A stretch of DNA of 64,000 nucleotides from Sinomicrobium kalidii. GTDB taxonomy: Bacteria > Bacteroidota > Bacteroidia > Flavobacteriales > Flavobacteriaceae. The notes beneath the pieces are model-generated. The model saw only the letters and a list, made by a program, of their open reading frames with translations, was not told the DNA's origin and did no database searches. Where the stretch lies: assembly GCF_021183825.1 (NCBI RefSeq), contig NZ_CP089211.1, positions 1,488,001 through 1,552,000 of the forward strand, read 5' to 3'. Of this stretch, positions 44,384-55,300 are shown in pieces (position 1 is the stretch's first letter; the number at the start of each line of letters is the position of its first letter). The translations under genes and the position numbers were made by a program.

Positions 44384-47300
44384 ATGCTAGACTTACTTAA
44401 GAAAACCTTGTTCTCCACTAAATTAATGGCCATTTTGTTTCTTCTATTTGCTACTGCAATGGGTATGGCAACTTTTATTGAAAATTGGTACAGCATCGAA
44501 ACCGCCCGTATTTACATTTACAATGCCACCTGGTTCGAGGCCATTATGGTTTTCTTTGTGATCAATTTTTTAGGGAACATTTACAGGTACAACCTTCTGC
44601 AATGGAAAAAATGGCCTGTTTTGATTTTACACCTTTCATGGATACTGATTATTGTAGGGGCTTTTGTAACGCGATATATAAGTTACGAAGGCATGATGCC
44701 CATCCGGGAGGGGAAAACGTCCAGTACCTTCCTGTCAGACAAGACCTATCTCACGGCTTTTATAGACGGGGAGATTAACGGAGAGCCTATGCGAAAATCC
44801 ATGAAGGAGAACATCCTGGTTTCCCCGGAAGGCATCCAATCCGGGCTTCCATGGAAATCCGATTTTAACGGGCAGCCGTTCGCTATATCGCATGTGGGAT
44901 ACATTAGCGGAGCAGAGCAGGGGCTTGTTCCCGATGAAAACGGGGAGGAATATCTCAAGATCGTAGAGTCTGGCGGAGGTACGCGCCACGACCATTACAT
45001 CAAAAGCGGGGAGGTGACCAGCATTCACAATGTGCTTTTTTCCCTGAATAAACCCACCCAGGGCGCCATCAATATCAATACAAAAGACAGTGTATATACC
45101 ATAAATCCCCCTTTTGAAGGGACTTTTATGCGAATGGCAGACCAACACAAGGGTGAAGTTATAAAAGACAGTTTACAGCCCCTGCAACTCCGGTCGTTGT
45201 ACCATATAGCCAATATGCAGTTTGTATTCCCCGACCCGGTGGTAAAAGGGAGATACGAGGTGGTAGAGGCCGAAGACAAACAAAATGCCTCGCAGGACGC
45301 TATTATCCTGGATATTTCTACGGCTGAGAAAACCAAACGGGTAAAAGTCCTGGGGGGAAAAGGAGTAGTCAGTCAACCTGTAACAGTAAATCTTGGCGGG
45401 CTGGATTTTCACCTGTCTTTCGGGTCTGTTGAAATAGAACTGCCCTTCAGTATTAAACTAAATGATTTTATAGCCGAAAAATATCCCGGAACAGAAACAG
45501 GTTATTCTTCCTTTATGAGTAAGGTTACAGTAAATGACGACAAGCCGTTTGATTACGATATTTATATGAACCATATCCTGGACCACAAGGGCTACCGTTT
45601 CTTCCAGGCCCAGTTCGACCCCGACGAAAAAGGGACGGTACTTTCCGTAAATCACGATTTTTACGGTACCTGGATCACCTATATCGGTTACACCCTGCTC
45701 TATATAGGTTTGCTGGGCATTATGTTCTACGGAAAAACAAGGTTTAGGACCCTGGGCAAGATGCTTAAAAAAGTAAAGACGGAAAAGGCAAAAATGGCAG
45801 CAGCTATGTTATTCCTGATTGGTTGCTTTCAAGGATTTGCCCAGCAAGCACCGCAGGAAAACCATAACAACTTACCCACTCAGGAACAAATAGATTCGCT
45901 TATCAAGGCCACAACCGTTAGTGAGGAACATGCGGATAAATTTGGGGAACTGGTCATCCAGGATGAAGGAGGGCGGATGAAACCTTTGCATACTTTTACT
46001 TCAGAGTTGTTGCGTAAACTCAGTGGCAAGGACAAATTCAAGAACATGAATTCCGATCAGGTATTCCTTTCCATGATGATAAACCCGGCCCTTTGGTACA
46101 CTACAGAATTAATCAAAGTTGGTAAATGGCAAAATGATAGTATTCGTCAGGTATTGGGAGTGGAAAAAACGAAAAAATACATTAAGCCGGTTGATTTGTT
46201 CGATGCTACAGGTATGTATAAATTAAAGCCTTACTTGAACGAAGCTAGCTCTACGACCAATCCCAATGAATTCCAAAAAGACTTTATCAAGGTTCATGAA
46301 CGTCTCTCCTTGTTGGAAATGGCATTGAGCGGAAGCATATTGAAAATATTTCCGTTGTTGAACGATGAGAACAACAAATGGATTTCTGCCGTGGAATTCC
46401 GTTCCGGTCAATATCCGGCGCAAGATTCCCTGTATGCCAATTTTATGACGAATAGCCTTCCACATTACGTCAATACTTTACGGAATGCTATTGCTACAGG
46501 AGATTATTCAGAATCCAATAAACTGCTGGAAGCCTTTAAACAGAACCAAAGAAATCATGGTTCAGAAGTAATGCTATCTAAGAAAAAGATAAAAACCGAA
46601 ATCATTTACAATAAGCTGGATATCTTCAATCGTCTGTATCAATACTATATGATGGTAGGGGGGCTGTTGTTCTTAATTCTCATTTTCAGGATTTTTAAGG
46701 ACGGGAAAATCTGGAGGGCCTCAACCTACTTCTTAAAGGGGATGATTATTTTATTTTTTATTTGGCATACCGCAGGCTTGGTATTACGTTGGTACATTTC
46801 GGGCCATGCCCCTTGGAGTAATGCTTATGAAAGTATTCTGTATGTTTCCTGGGCTACATTGGGTATGGGATTACTTTTTGCCAGAAAAAGTGACTTAACC
46901 CTGGCCGCAAGTGCTTTTGTTGCTTCAATGCTGCTTTGGATCGGGCACCAAAGTTGGGTAGATCCTGCTATTGCTAATCTGGTGCCCGTTTTGGATAGTT
47001 ATTGGGTGATGATTCATGTACCGATAATTGTAGGCAGTTATGGCCCTTTCACAGTAAGCATGATCTTGGGTGTGGTTTCATTGATTCTTATTATTCTGAC
47101 GACCAAAAAGAACAAAAGGCAAATGGAAATTAACCTGAAGGAGTTGACCATTATCAATGAACTGGCCCTAACAGTAGGTTTGGTGATGCTCACCATTGGT
47201 AACTTTTTGGGAGGGCAATGGGCCAATGAGAGTTGGGGACGTTATTGGGGATGGGACCCCAAAGAAACCTGGGCATTGGTTTCCATCATGGTCTATGCTT

Positions 47301-47554
47301 TTATACTACATATGCGATTGGTACCTGGCCTAAAGGGAAGATGGATTTACAATTTTATGAGTGTAGCGGCCTACGGTAGTGTTATGATGACCTATTTTGG
47401 TGTTAATTTCTACCTGGTTGGCCTTCATAGCTACGCGCAATCGGGTTCTGCAGCCATTACCCCGGATTATGTGAAATATATTGTCTTTGGATTATTAATT
47501 CTTGGCAGCATCAGTTATTGGAGATATCGGGCGATTTATAAAAAGCCAGCGTGA
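44384..47554 (+). CDS. Fused ResB-CcsA cytochrome c biogenesis protein
   Basis: The 1056-residue protein joins a ResB/Ccs1-like front half to a CcsA-like back half. The front has membrane helices at about 10-30 and 45-90, and a large soluble part ending with YIGYTLLYIGLLGIMFY. An internal hydrophobic segment (AAAMLFLIGCFQGFAQ) resembles a leftover signal or linker helix. The back half has about eight helices with the heme-handling WGWDPKETWALVS motif near residue 955 and ISGHAPWSNAYES. Together these attach heme to c-type cytochromes at the membrane. The fusion is known in Bacteroidota. From about 46 kb Leu is mostly TTG and the sequence is less GC-rich, unlike the first half. Confidence 0.92.
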   Translation: MLDLLKKTLFSTKLMAILFLLFATAMGMATFIENWYSIETARIYIYNATWFEAIMVFFVINFLGNIYRYNLLQWKKWPVLILHLSWILIIVGAFVTRYISYEGMMPIREGKTSSTFLSDKTYLTAFIDGEINGEPMRKSMKENILVSPEGIQSGLPWKSDFNGQPFAISHVGYISGAEQGLVPDENGEEYLKIVESGGGTRHDHYIKSGEVTSIHNVLFSLNKPTQGAININTKDSVYTINPPFEGTFMRMADQHKGEVIKDSLQPLQLRSLYHIANMQFVFPDPVVKGRYEVVEAEDKQNASQDAIILDISTAEKTKRVKVLGGKGVVSQPVTVNLGGLDFHLSFGSVEIELPFSIKLNDFIAEKYPGTETGYSSFMSKVTVNDDKPFDYDIYMNHILDHKGYRFFQAQFDPDEKGTVLSVNHDFYGTWITYIGYTLLYIGLLGIMFYGKTRFRTLGKMLKKVKTEKAKMAAAMLFLIGCFQGFAQQAPQENHNNLPTQEQIDSLIKATTVSEEHADKFGELVIQDEGGRMKPLHTFTSELLRKLSGKDKFKNMNSDQVFLSMMINPALWYTTELIKVGKWQNDSIRQVLGVEKTKKYIKPVDLFDATGMYKLKPYLNEASSTTNPNEFQKDFIKVHERLSLLEMALSGSILKIFPLLNDENNKWISAVEFRSGQYPAQDSLYANFMTNSLPHYVNTLRNAIATGDYSESNKLLEAFKQNQRNHGSEVMLSKKKIKTEIIYNKLDIFNRLYQYYMMVGGLLFLILIFRIFKDGKIWRASTYFLKGMIILFFIWHTAGLVLRWYISGHAPWSNAYESILYVSWATLGMGLLFARKSDLTLAASAFVASMLLWIGHQSWVDPAIANLVPVLDSYWVMIHVPIIVGSYGPFTVSMILGVVSLILIILTTKKNKRQMEINLKELTIINELALTVGLVMLTIGNFLGGQWANESWGRYWGWDPKETWALVSIMVYAFILHMRLVPGLKGRWIYNFMSVAAYGSVMMTYFGVNFYLVGLHSYAQSGSAAITPDYVKYIVFGLLILGSISYWRYRAIYKKPA

Positions 47555-47578
47555 AATCTTCCTGTCAGGAAAAGGAAG

Positions 47579-47894
47579 TTACTTAGTTATTAAAACGGTA
47601 TGGTGATTTGCAGGAATTGGGTGTACAATTACTTCTTTATTAGTATATTGATTCCATCCATAATCAGATTTAATATTATCCACAATTATTTTTTCTCCAT
47701 TAATTGGATAGGGCGGAACTTTTGACCTTTTTCAACATTTCAAAATCAATATTAAAAGTCCTTTCGACAGCCTCTTTTTTAGCCTCATCACCTACTTGGT
47801 AATATTGATTTAAGGCCTTTAAATCCTTATACTTTTTAGTGTCCGTTACTGAAAATTCCGGCTGAAAAAGCCCCGAAAGTACTTTTACGGGCAC
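47579..47894 (-). pseudogene. Remnant of an unidentified coding sequence
   Basis: Two minus-strand pieces in different frames seem to belong together. The upstream piece (47700-47894) reads KYKDLKALNQYYQVGDEAKKEAVERT and ends KVKSSALSN. The downstream piece reads on in another frame as PPYPINGEKIIVDNIKSDYG and IPANHHTVLITK to a TAA at 47579-47581. One frameshift near 47705 would join them. The nominal start lies inside the terminator at 47865-47904, so the front of the gene is lost. No family was recognised. It is AT-rich. Confidence 0.4.
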
Positions 47895-47904
47895 CTCCGG
47901 GGCT
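47865..47904 (-). terminator. Terminator of locus 3
   Basis: On the minus strand AGCCCCGG (47897-47904) pairs with CGGGGCT followed by a T-run (to 47865), around a loop of about 20 bases. It lies 33 bases past the last gene of locus 3. Confidence 0.65.
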
Positions 47905-47936
47905 ATTCAAAAAACACAGAAAATATAAAAACTAAA

Positions 47937-49271
47937 TCAATCGTAATCGGAATACCTTACGGCAAATACACAACGGTTGTCACTGCCGTATTTTGATGTT
48001 TCATATTCGGTCAGGTTCCAGAGGTATCCCGTGTTTTCTTCATAATAGAGGTCCTCTGCTCCGTGTGGCCACCGATACCTGGCACCATTGGACGCGCCGT
48101 CGTAATAGCGTACAAGCCTTGCGGTAGAACCCTGGTATTTACTTTTGCCCGTAACAGCCATCAGGGTTGTGGTTCCTTTTCTGTAAACGCCCTGCATGTT
48201 ATAGACCGGACCGTTGTTTCCGGTAGCGTTATCTTTGGGTTCTATGACTTCGGGCAACGGGCTTTGTGTTATGTTTCCCTGGGAATCGACAGGAAAACCA
48301 TAAACTTTGGGGATTCTCCCATCGGATGATGTAATATACTGCCCCGTCCAGAAACGCTTCTCGGAAGATGTGCCTTCACCCAATGCTATACAGGAATAAG
48401 GAGAGGCCCCATTGATATCGTAAAACCCGGTTTGCGGCAAAATATACCTGTAATTAAACGCCCGGAGCGTACCATCCGACTCTTTCCCCAGCTTACTCTT
48501 TGAACTGTCTCCGGAGACTTCCACGATCTTGTTCAGGTCAAAAACCCGTATTCCGAGTCCGGTGGACGCCACGTAGATCTTCTGATTGCGGTAGGCTACT
48601 CCCCCGGCATGGATGCGTACCGGGCCGAATTCACCATACTGTGTGTATTTGTCGGACTCCTTATAAAAACGATTGTCCTTGTCCTGTACCAGTAAAATGT
48701 GTCGGTACCTGATATTGTTCATATCGGTAATATCCACGAGCGATACCCGCACTCCCTTGTGTTTGTTTTCCACTCCCGGTATTTGCGAGGGCCCTACGCC
48801 ATACCATGTGGTGAGCAGGAATTTTCTCCCGCCCCATTCAAAACCGGTAATGCCCTGCGGCCTCCAGTCTTCGGTCTGCTGGTCGCCGCTGTTCCACTTG
48901 AACCCGGTAACCTGGCGATCCGAAGGAATGTTAAATCCATACACCGAAGTATATCCGCTTTTGGAAGCCGTTCGGTTAAGATTGAGCTGTACGGGTGTTT
49001 TAAACCCGTAAGAAGATAATCCCGATACAAAACTGCTTTCATCAGTATAGGAAAACGTTACGTCGTTCGTGGGAGCACTTACGGAATACACTTCATTCAG
49101 TGTAACTTCCTCCGTTTCCGAAACATCCTGGTCGGAACACGAAAAGGTCAGCAGGGCAAAAAAGGCGGTAATTACTAATGGGAAACAGTTGCCGGTTGCC
49201 GGTTTTAAAACCAGTAACCGGGCCACCCGCAACTGGTACCGGGCTTTAATGAATAAGCAAGTAGGTTTCAT
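47937..49271 (-). CDS. Secreted lipoprotein, probable beta-propeller-like, locus 3
   Basis: The 444-residue protein has a long n-region and a lipoprotein-like cleavage at FSCSDQD (about residue 46). Repeating beta-strand segments such as GEFGPVRIHAGGVAYRNQKIYVAST and GPVYNMQGVYRKGTTTLMAVTG suggest a propeller-like structure, but no Pfam family could be named. It ends the locus 3 operon, 25 bases after the phosphoesterase gene. It could be a substrate-binding or surface protein. The assignment is inferred from the pattern and context. Confidence 0.75.
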   Translation of the reverse strand: MKPTCLFIKARYQLRVARLLVLKPATGNCFPLVITAFFALLTFSCSDQDVSETEEVTLNEVYSVSAPTNDVTFSYTDESSFVSGLSSYGFKTPVQLNLNRTASKSGYTSVYGFNIPSDRQVTGFKWNSGDQQTEDWRPQGITGFEWGGRKFLLTTWYGVGPSQIPGVENKHKGVRVSLVDITDMNNIRYRHILLVQDKDNRFYKESDKYTQYGEFGPVRIHAGGVAYRNQKIYVASTGLGIRVFDLNKIVEVSGDSSKSKLGKESDGTLRAFNYRYILPQTGFYDINGASPYSCIALGEGTSSEKRFWTGQYITSSDGRIPKVYGFPVDSQGNITQSPLPEVIEPKDNATGNNGPVYNMQGVYRKGTTTLMAVTGKSKYQGSTARLVRYYDGASNGARYRWPHGAEDLYYEENTGYLWNLTEYETSKYGSDNRCVFAVRYSDYD

Positions 49272-49296
49272 GTTTATCTGTTTTTAGTGTGATCTG

Positions 49297-50787
49297 CTAT
49301 TTTACGGTTTCTTTAAATACATTCCCGAACCTGTCGGTTACCTCCACTACGATATTTGAAGCCGAAGTATCCGGGTCAAAAAAGAACATGTGGTCGGTAA
49401 GCTGGGGTTCCACCCATTTTCTCCTTTCGGGGAGTTCGGGGCCTTCGTGCAGTTTTATGCTCAGGGGATCCCTGGCCGTTACCCTTTCCAGTTTGCCTTT
49501 TCGGATACCGTTCTCATACCACATCACCTTCCAGTCGGGGTCCCAGTTCCACACGTTAGCTGCCCACCGTTCGGGATGATCGGGGTGCTCTCCTTTTTCA
49601 TAGACCCGGAACTGGTGGTCTTTGTCCAGTCCGGTAGATTTGTATTGCCAGGAGATATCGGAGCCGTTCACCTTGTATATTCCATATCCGGCAGGTGTAC
49701 CGTCATGGCAAATCGGACCGCTCCACCAGGCACCGCATACGGTACCGTGACAATGTTCGTACAGCTTATCGCCGAGTTTCATATTATCGTTAAAGTGTGT
49801 GTGCCCCGACATGATATGCGCCGTAAAGGGTTCGAGGAGTTTGTAGAGATGCTTCCTGTTGTTCACAATACCTCCGATGTGATCCTGATCCGGATAGCGC
49901 TTTACCGAACCGGTGTAGGTAGGTATATGCAGGGAAACCACCACCGTAGTACCCGGCTCAACGAAACTCAGGTCTTTTTCCAGCCAGGCGAGCTGTTCTT
50001 CGGTAATGTAACCGATGTATTTTTTATTCCTTCCTATAAAAAACACATCGTCCAGTACCACATAGTGTACTTCTCCCCGGTTGAAGGAATAATAAGTAGG
50101 GCCGAAATGGCCGTTGAACGTTCCTGTAGTCGTTTCGTCACTACGCCCTCCCAGATCCATATCGTGGTTACCGATTACCTGGAAGAAAGGGATATCCATT
50201 TGCTTTACCATGGCGTTGTAGTCCTTAAACAACGGCAGGTTGTCAAAAACGAGGTCACCGCAGCCTATACCAAAGGTATTGGGGTCATTGATATCCTTTA
50301 CGGTTTTTACCAGGTCCGGCGTGGCCACTGTGAGCAACTGATCGGCTTCGTATTCGTTTTGTATCTGCGTATCGGCCAGGACGAGAAAGTGGTGATCTTC
50401 ATCGGATTGTTCGAGCACTTTTATCGGGAAGTGAAAATCCTGAGCTTCCCTGCCTTTATCCAGTACCTTAAAGTAATTGGCCGAACCGTTTTCCAGCCGG
50501 TCTATGACATATCCGGAAGGCAGGCTGATATAAACAAAATCCCTGCTGTTATTGCTGGTAAACTCGAAACGGCCATCGGCATCGGTCTGTACTACGCTGA
50601 TTCCGTCGGTAACAGCAACCCTGGCGACACCCTTGTTTCGGGAAGTTACCCTCCCTTTAACCTTTACGGGTTTATAGAGGCCAGGGTCTAAAAAATTGGC
50701 ATACGCTCCGGCGGGAAAAAAGCCCAGGGCGGAAATTCCCCCGGTGGCCAGTCCCATCTTTTTGAGAAAATCTCTTCTGTTTTGCAT
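49297..50787 (-). CDS. Tat-exported calcineurin-like phosphoesterase, locus 3
   Basis: The 496-residue protein begins with a twin-arginine signal (RRDFLKKMGLATGG). It has an N-terminal beta domain with VTSRNKGVARVAVTD, and the metallophosphoesterase core with LVLADTQIQ, GDLVFD, the VIGNHDMD motif, SLHIPT and SGHTHFND, which supply the usual two-metal ligands. A C-terminal domain follows, with RWAANVWNWDPDWKVMWYENG. It should hydrolyse a phosphate ester or phosphodiester in the periplasm. Its position after susD suggests that the imported nutrient is phosphorylated. The substrate is not known. Confidence 0.9.
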   Translation of the reverse strand: MQNRRDFLKKMGLATGGISALGFFPAGAYANFLDPGLYKPVKVKGRVTSRNKGVARVAVTDGISVVQTDADGRFEFTSNNSRDFVYISLPSGYVIDRLENGSANYFKVLDKGREAQDFHFPIKVLEQSDEDHHFLVLADTQIQNEYEADQLLTVATPDLVKTVKDINDPNTFGIGCGDLVFDNLPLFKDYNAMVKQMDIPFFQVIGNHDMDLGGRSDETTTGTFNGHFGPTYYSFNRGEVHYVVLDDVFFIGRNKKYIGYITEEQLAWLEKDLSFVEPGTTVVVSLHIPTYTGSVKRYPDQDHIGGIVNNRKHLYKLLEPFTAHIMSGHTHFNDNMKLGDKLYEHCHGTVCGAWWSGPICHDGTPAGYGIYKVNGSDISWQYKSTGLDKDHQFRVYEKGEHPDHPERWAANVWNWDPDWKVMWYENGIRKGKLERVTARDPLSIKLHEGPELPERRKWVEPQLTDHMFFFDPDTSASNIVVEVTDRFGNVFKETVK

Positions 50788-50876
50788 AACTGTGCTGTTT
50801 TTTGGATTTCTGTGTTTTTAATATGGGTATGAAGAGGTGCAGGACAATGCCTGCACCGTATCTGAAATTTCACATT

Positions 50877-52340
50877 TTAGTCCACGTCCCACCAAACCCT
50901 GACATTGATCTCATCACCGCCCATGCGTTCTACAGCAGCTTTATAGTTCTCGTTGTTCCTGTCTGCTTCATTAATTGGATAATAAAACCGGACAGGCATT
51001 TCGCCTCCGTTTAACATGGAACTGCTTACCGGTAATTCCGGGAAGCCCGTACGGCGTTGTTCAAACCAAGCCTGATAATCTGTAAAGAACAACGCGTAAT
51101 ATTTCTGCAGAAGGATACGTTGCAATGTACCGTTATACTCCGTATGTTCATTTTTAAAGTACACTTCCGGGTCTATTACCTCACCGGCATCGTTTTGTTC
51201 TACGGGCATTTCCAGTCCCCACATTTCTATGGCTGCGGTCACTCCGTTTTTATAATGCGCTTCGGCATCGTTAATATAGCCGCGTTGTGCAAGTTCAGCC
51301 TTTATAAATTCAACCTCGGCGTAGCTTAAAACCGGTACTATCATCGGTTCCCTTGCCAGGCTTTGCTGAATTCCGGATGCCGTGGCTATACTATCGGGAA
51401 GCGGTTTTTCGATAAAATCTACCGGCTGGCCGATATAGCCGTAATTCTCATCGTCCAGTCCCCTCGCCACTGTGGCAAATACTTCGAGGCGCGGGTCTTC
51501 AAAATCCCTAAGGTTGTCTATAAAAAACTCACTGCACGACCTAAATGTATTAAAATCCTGCGGACGATCCCAGGGAGACAGTAAGGGAGGCACGCCATCT
51601 ATCTGTAAAACGGCACCGTCATCATTGCTTTCGAAAACCGGGTATTCCGCCGGATTATTTACAATAGCGGTCAAACGGGAGAAGGCATCTGTGTCCCGGC
51701 CGGAGATCCGGAGTAAAAGCCTCATATGAAGTGAATTGGTGAATTTCTTCCACTTATTCACATCATTGTGATAAAGGATGTCTTCCACATAAATCATCTC
51801 TTCATCGTTATAGAGCGAATTTGCTCTTTCGAGATCGTCTAACAACATTTCGTATATTTCCTGTTGGGGCATAAATTCCGGATACCAGGTGCCTTCTTCA
51901 GCCAGCAGTGCCATATCTGCCGGTACATCACCGAAACAATCGGTCAGCACGGAAAAGGCATAGGCTTTCAGCGTCAGCGCAATGGCTTCGTAATTCGGCA
52001 TTTCTTCCCGGACAGCAGCCATTTCCATTTCACGGATATTGTTCAGCCATTTGTAGTAATCTCCCCAGGTACTGTTTCCGATATTCGGGTCAAAGTCGTA
52101 CAGGAAGGGCGAATTGATCAGGTCGTCCGTCCTGGAGAATACCTGCATCAGCGGGGAAGTAACAGTACGCATCTGCAATGCATTCCGTCTTGCCAGCCCG
52201 TAGATCACCGGGTTTAAGGTACTTCCCGGGGTAATATCCTGGAGGTTATTCGGGTGTGTGTTGGTTTCTTCGAAATCGCCCGTACATGCGTTGATCAAAA
52301 GCAACAGACCAAACAGCCTTAATATGTTGTAAATTCTCAT
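50877..52340 (-). CDS. SusD/RagB-like lipoprotein (SusD_2 type), locus 3
   Basis: The 487-residue protein has a lipobox INACTGDF (Cys about residue 19), then TNTHPNNLQDI and YEAIALTLKAYAFSVLTD, both typical of the SusD_2 branch. The tail RFYYPINEADRNNENYKAAV and final INVRVWWDVD fit family members. It pairs with the SusC encoded 11 bases upstream on the minus strand and should bind the substrate at the cell surface. Confidence 0.93.
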   Translation of the reverse strand: MRIYNILRLFGLLLLINACTGDFEETNTHPNNLQDITPGSTLNPVIYGLARRNALQMRTVTSPLMQVFSRTDDLINSPFLYDFDPNIGNSTWGDYYKWLNNIREMEMAAVREEMPNYEAIALTLKAYAFSVLTDCFGDVPADMALLAEEGTWYPEFMPQQEIYEMLLDDLERANSLYNDEEMIYVEDILYHNDVNKWKKFTNSLHMRLLLRISGRDTDAFSRLTAIVNNPAEYPVFESNDDGAVLQIDGVPPLLSPWDRPQDFNTFRSCSEFFIDNLRDFEDPRLEVFATVARGLDDENYGYIGQPVDFIEKPLPDSIATASGIQQSLAREPMIVPVLSYAEVEFIKAELAQRGYINDAEAHYKNGVTAAIEMWGLEMPVEQNDAGEVIDPEVYFKNEHTEYNGTLQRILLQKYYALFFTDYQAWFEQRRTGFPELPVSSSMLNGGEMPVRFYYPINEADRNNENYKAAVERMGGDEINVRVWWDVD

Positions 52341-52350
52341 AGCTTTTATG

Positions 52351-55300
52351 TTAGAATCCTAATTTTATGTTCATTCCAAATTCTGTAGGTACGGGCATCT
52401 GCCCCACCTCAGCCCCGGGGTGCATATTGGTTCCCCCGGCAAGTCCGGCCACTTCCGGGTCGTAAATCGGGAAATCGGAAATCACCGCAAGGTTTCTGCC
52501 GTAAACTGAGAAGCTCAGTTTATTCAAAAACGTATGCTCCAGTAATTTTGCAGGGACACCATATTCCAGGCTCACTTCACGGAGCTTTACAAAAGAAGCG
52601 TCAAAGGAATTGGCCTCCGTATTGACCAGCTTGTAATGTGTATCGTAATACTCGGCAATCGGGATAGCCCTGGTGTTGGGCGAATACGTACCGTCGCCGT
52701 TGTCAACCACGCCTTCGCCAACAAGTTCGCCTTCTTCCCTTCCCCTGAGGGTATGTTTCAATTTTCCCTGTTGGGTGAGTTTATGGTGGGTATGGGAATA
52801 GATCTTGCCACCGTATTTTCCGTCGATCACTGCACTCAGCCTGAAATTCTTAAAGCGTACACTATTGATAAATCCGGCGACCCATTTGGGTTCTGTATTG
52901 CCAATATAGATAAGATCGTCTGTAAGTTCCGGATAACCGTTTTCATCATAAATGACCTGTCCGTCGGGCGCACGCTTAAACCCGCGGCCGTAAAGTGCCC
53001 CGGACGGTCCGCCTTCAACAGCCATCAGTTTGGCACCTGAAGAACTCAGCAATTCCATTGTCCCGCCTTCTATTTTTTCATGAAGCGACAACACCCTGCT
53101 TTCGTTTTTGGCCCAGGTGAGTGTGGTATTCCACTCCCAGTTGGACGATTTTACCGGAGCGGCATCCAGCATCAGTTCTATCCCGCGATTACGTACTTCC
53201 CCAGCATTTATAGTAACCTTGTCATACCCCGATGATTCCGGCAGCGGAATGTCGAGGATCTGATTTTTTGTGTTAGTCTGGTATACCGCAGCATCCAATT
53301 TCAGGCGGTTGTTAAACATGCGAAAATCCAGTCCCAGCTCCACACTTGTGGTTTTTTCGGGTTTGAGGTCAATATTATACAGCGTGGAAGGCGCTACCGC
53401 AGAACCTGCAAAATCACTTCTTCCGTAGTATTTTTTAGTTCCGTAACGGTTACCGTATTGTCCTGCCCCCCCTACGTCTGCAACGGATGCCCTGAGTTTG
53501 GCAAAACTTATGCTCTCGGGCAGGGTTACTATTTCGCTCATAATAATCCCAAGGCTCGCCGAAGGGAAAAAATACGACCAGTTACCTCTCGGAAGCACGC
53601 TGTTCCAGTCGTTCCTGCCGGTAACATCCAGGAAAACCTTATCCTGCCATCCCAATGACAGCATTCCGTAAAGGCTGTTTACCTCATTATTTCCATCATA
53701 TTCACTGGTAAAGGTCTGCGTGCCGTTGACCAGGTTGTACTCTCCCGGGATCTCCAGTCCGTCGGTCCAGCCGTCCTGCCGGTTATACTGATAGTCCATC
53801 ATATTTCCCCCGACATTGAACGTAAGGTCCAGGTCTTCCCAGAATTCATCGGTATAAGTGAGCAGAAAATCTATATTGGTCTCTCTCTTAAACACCCCGG
53901 TTTTCCTGTAGTATCCTTTTTTATATCGATTGATGTCATAAGGGCGGCGCTGTTCCATCCGTTTGTGATAGGTATTGAGCGCCCCGCGGAGCATCAGGCT
54001 GAGTTTCGGGGATATTTCCACATCCATCTTCAGGTTACCTGTTATGGCATTCTGGTCCAGACTGTTGGTAATTTCATACGCCATGGCATAGGGATTGTCA
54101 ATATAGCTGCTATACGGACGTATCATGTCTACCTGTTCCTGTCCCTTTTTCCATATGGGCCTGTACCAATCAAGATCTACATTGGGATTCTGAAAAATCA
54201 TGAAATATGCTATGGAATGATTGTTGTACCCCTGTCCCGGCAGATTGTCACTAATTTTGTTGCGGTAATTGACTACGGAACTCAACCCTATCTTATCAGA
54301 TACCTCGTAATTGGCATTCACAGACAGCGAAAGTTGCTCAAAACCGGTATTGGGCATGATCCATTCGTTTTTGGTATGGGTCAGCGAGGTACGCATACTT
54401 CCTTTTTCTCCACCACCCTGAACGGATATATTGTGAATATTGGTTACCCCTGTCCGCCAGAAGTCCTTCCGGTTGTTTTTATACGGTCGCCAAAGCCTGC
54501 GCTCAGGCGATTGCCCTTCCACTTCGGGGTCGTATTGATAGTAGTATTGTCCTTCGAATTTAGGACCGAAAGCACTACTGCTCCCCCCGGTGCTTTTTCC
54601 GTCTTCAGAGGCTCCGTAGGTATAATACAGCCTGTCGTGATACGGTACCGGGTTCCCCTGCCCGTCCGTTTCCGGTTTCAGGTAACTCCCCTTGCCGCTT
54701 CCCTGGCCGTATTCGTATTGCCAGTCCGGCCAGCGGGTAATGACGTCGAACCTGGTATTGGAGCTTATGGTCACTCCCAGTCCTTTTTGTTTTTTCCCGG
54801 ACCTGGTAGTAATAATTATGGCTCCGTTAGCGGCCTGGTATCCGTATAGTGCTGTGGCCCCCGCTCCTTTCAACACCGATATGCTTTCGATATCTTCGGG
54901 ATTCAGGTCGGAAACGGCATTACCGAAATCCACCGGGGTATCGTTATTGGCCGCACCTCCCATATAACCGTTCGAAGCACCCGATCCGGGAAATTCATTT
55001 TGTATCGGTACACCGTCAATGACCACCAATGCCCCGTTATTTCCGGGATCAAGTGAGTTGTCTCCCCTCAGTTTGATCTGCTGTGAACTTACCGGGCCGC
55101 CCAGACCGTTGATCTTTAGCCCGGGCACTTTTCCGCGTAATGCTTCCGACCAGTTATTTGGCCGTGCATCGGTAAGTTGTTCGGGTGTCACGGTTTGCTG
55201 GGCATATCCCAGCTTTTTGGTTTCCCGTTTAATACCGAGTGCGGTAACCACCACTTCTTCGAGGGAACTGACATCTTCTTCCAGTACAATATTCAGGAAT

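Noticed and set aside
49390..50691. A 433-codon open frame opposite the phosphoesterase gene
   Set aside because: Despite its length the translation is low in complexity and has no motif, while the opposite strand has clear metallophosphoesterase motifs.
53965..54849. A 294-codon open frame opposite susC of locus 3
   Set aside because: Shadow of the SusC coding strand; no start context and no motif.
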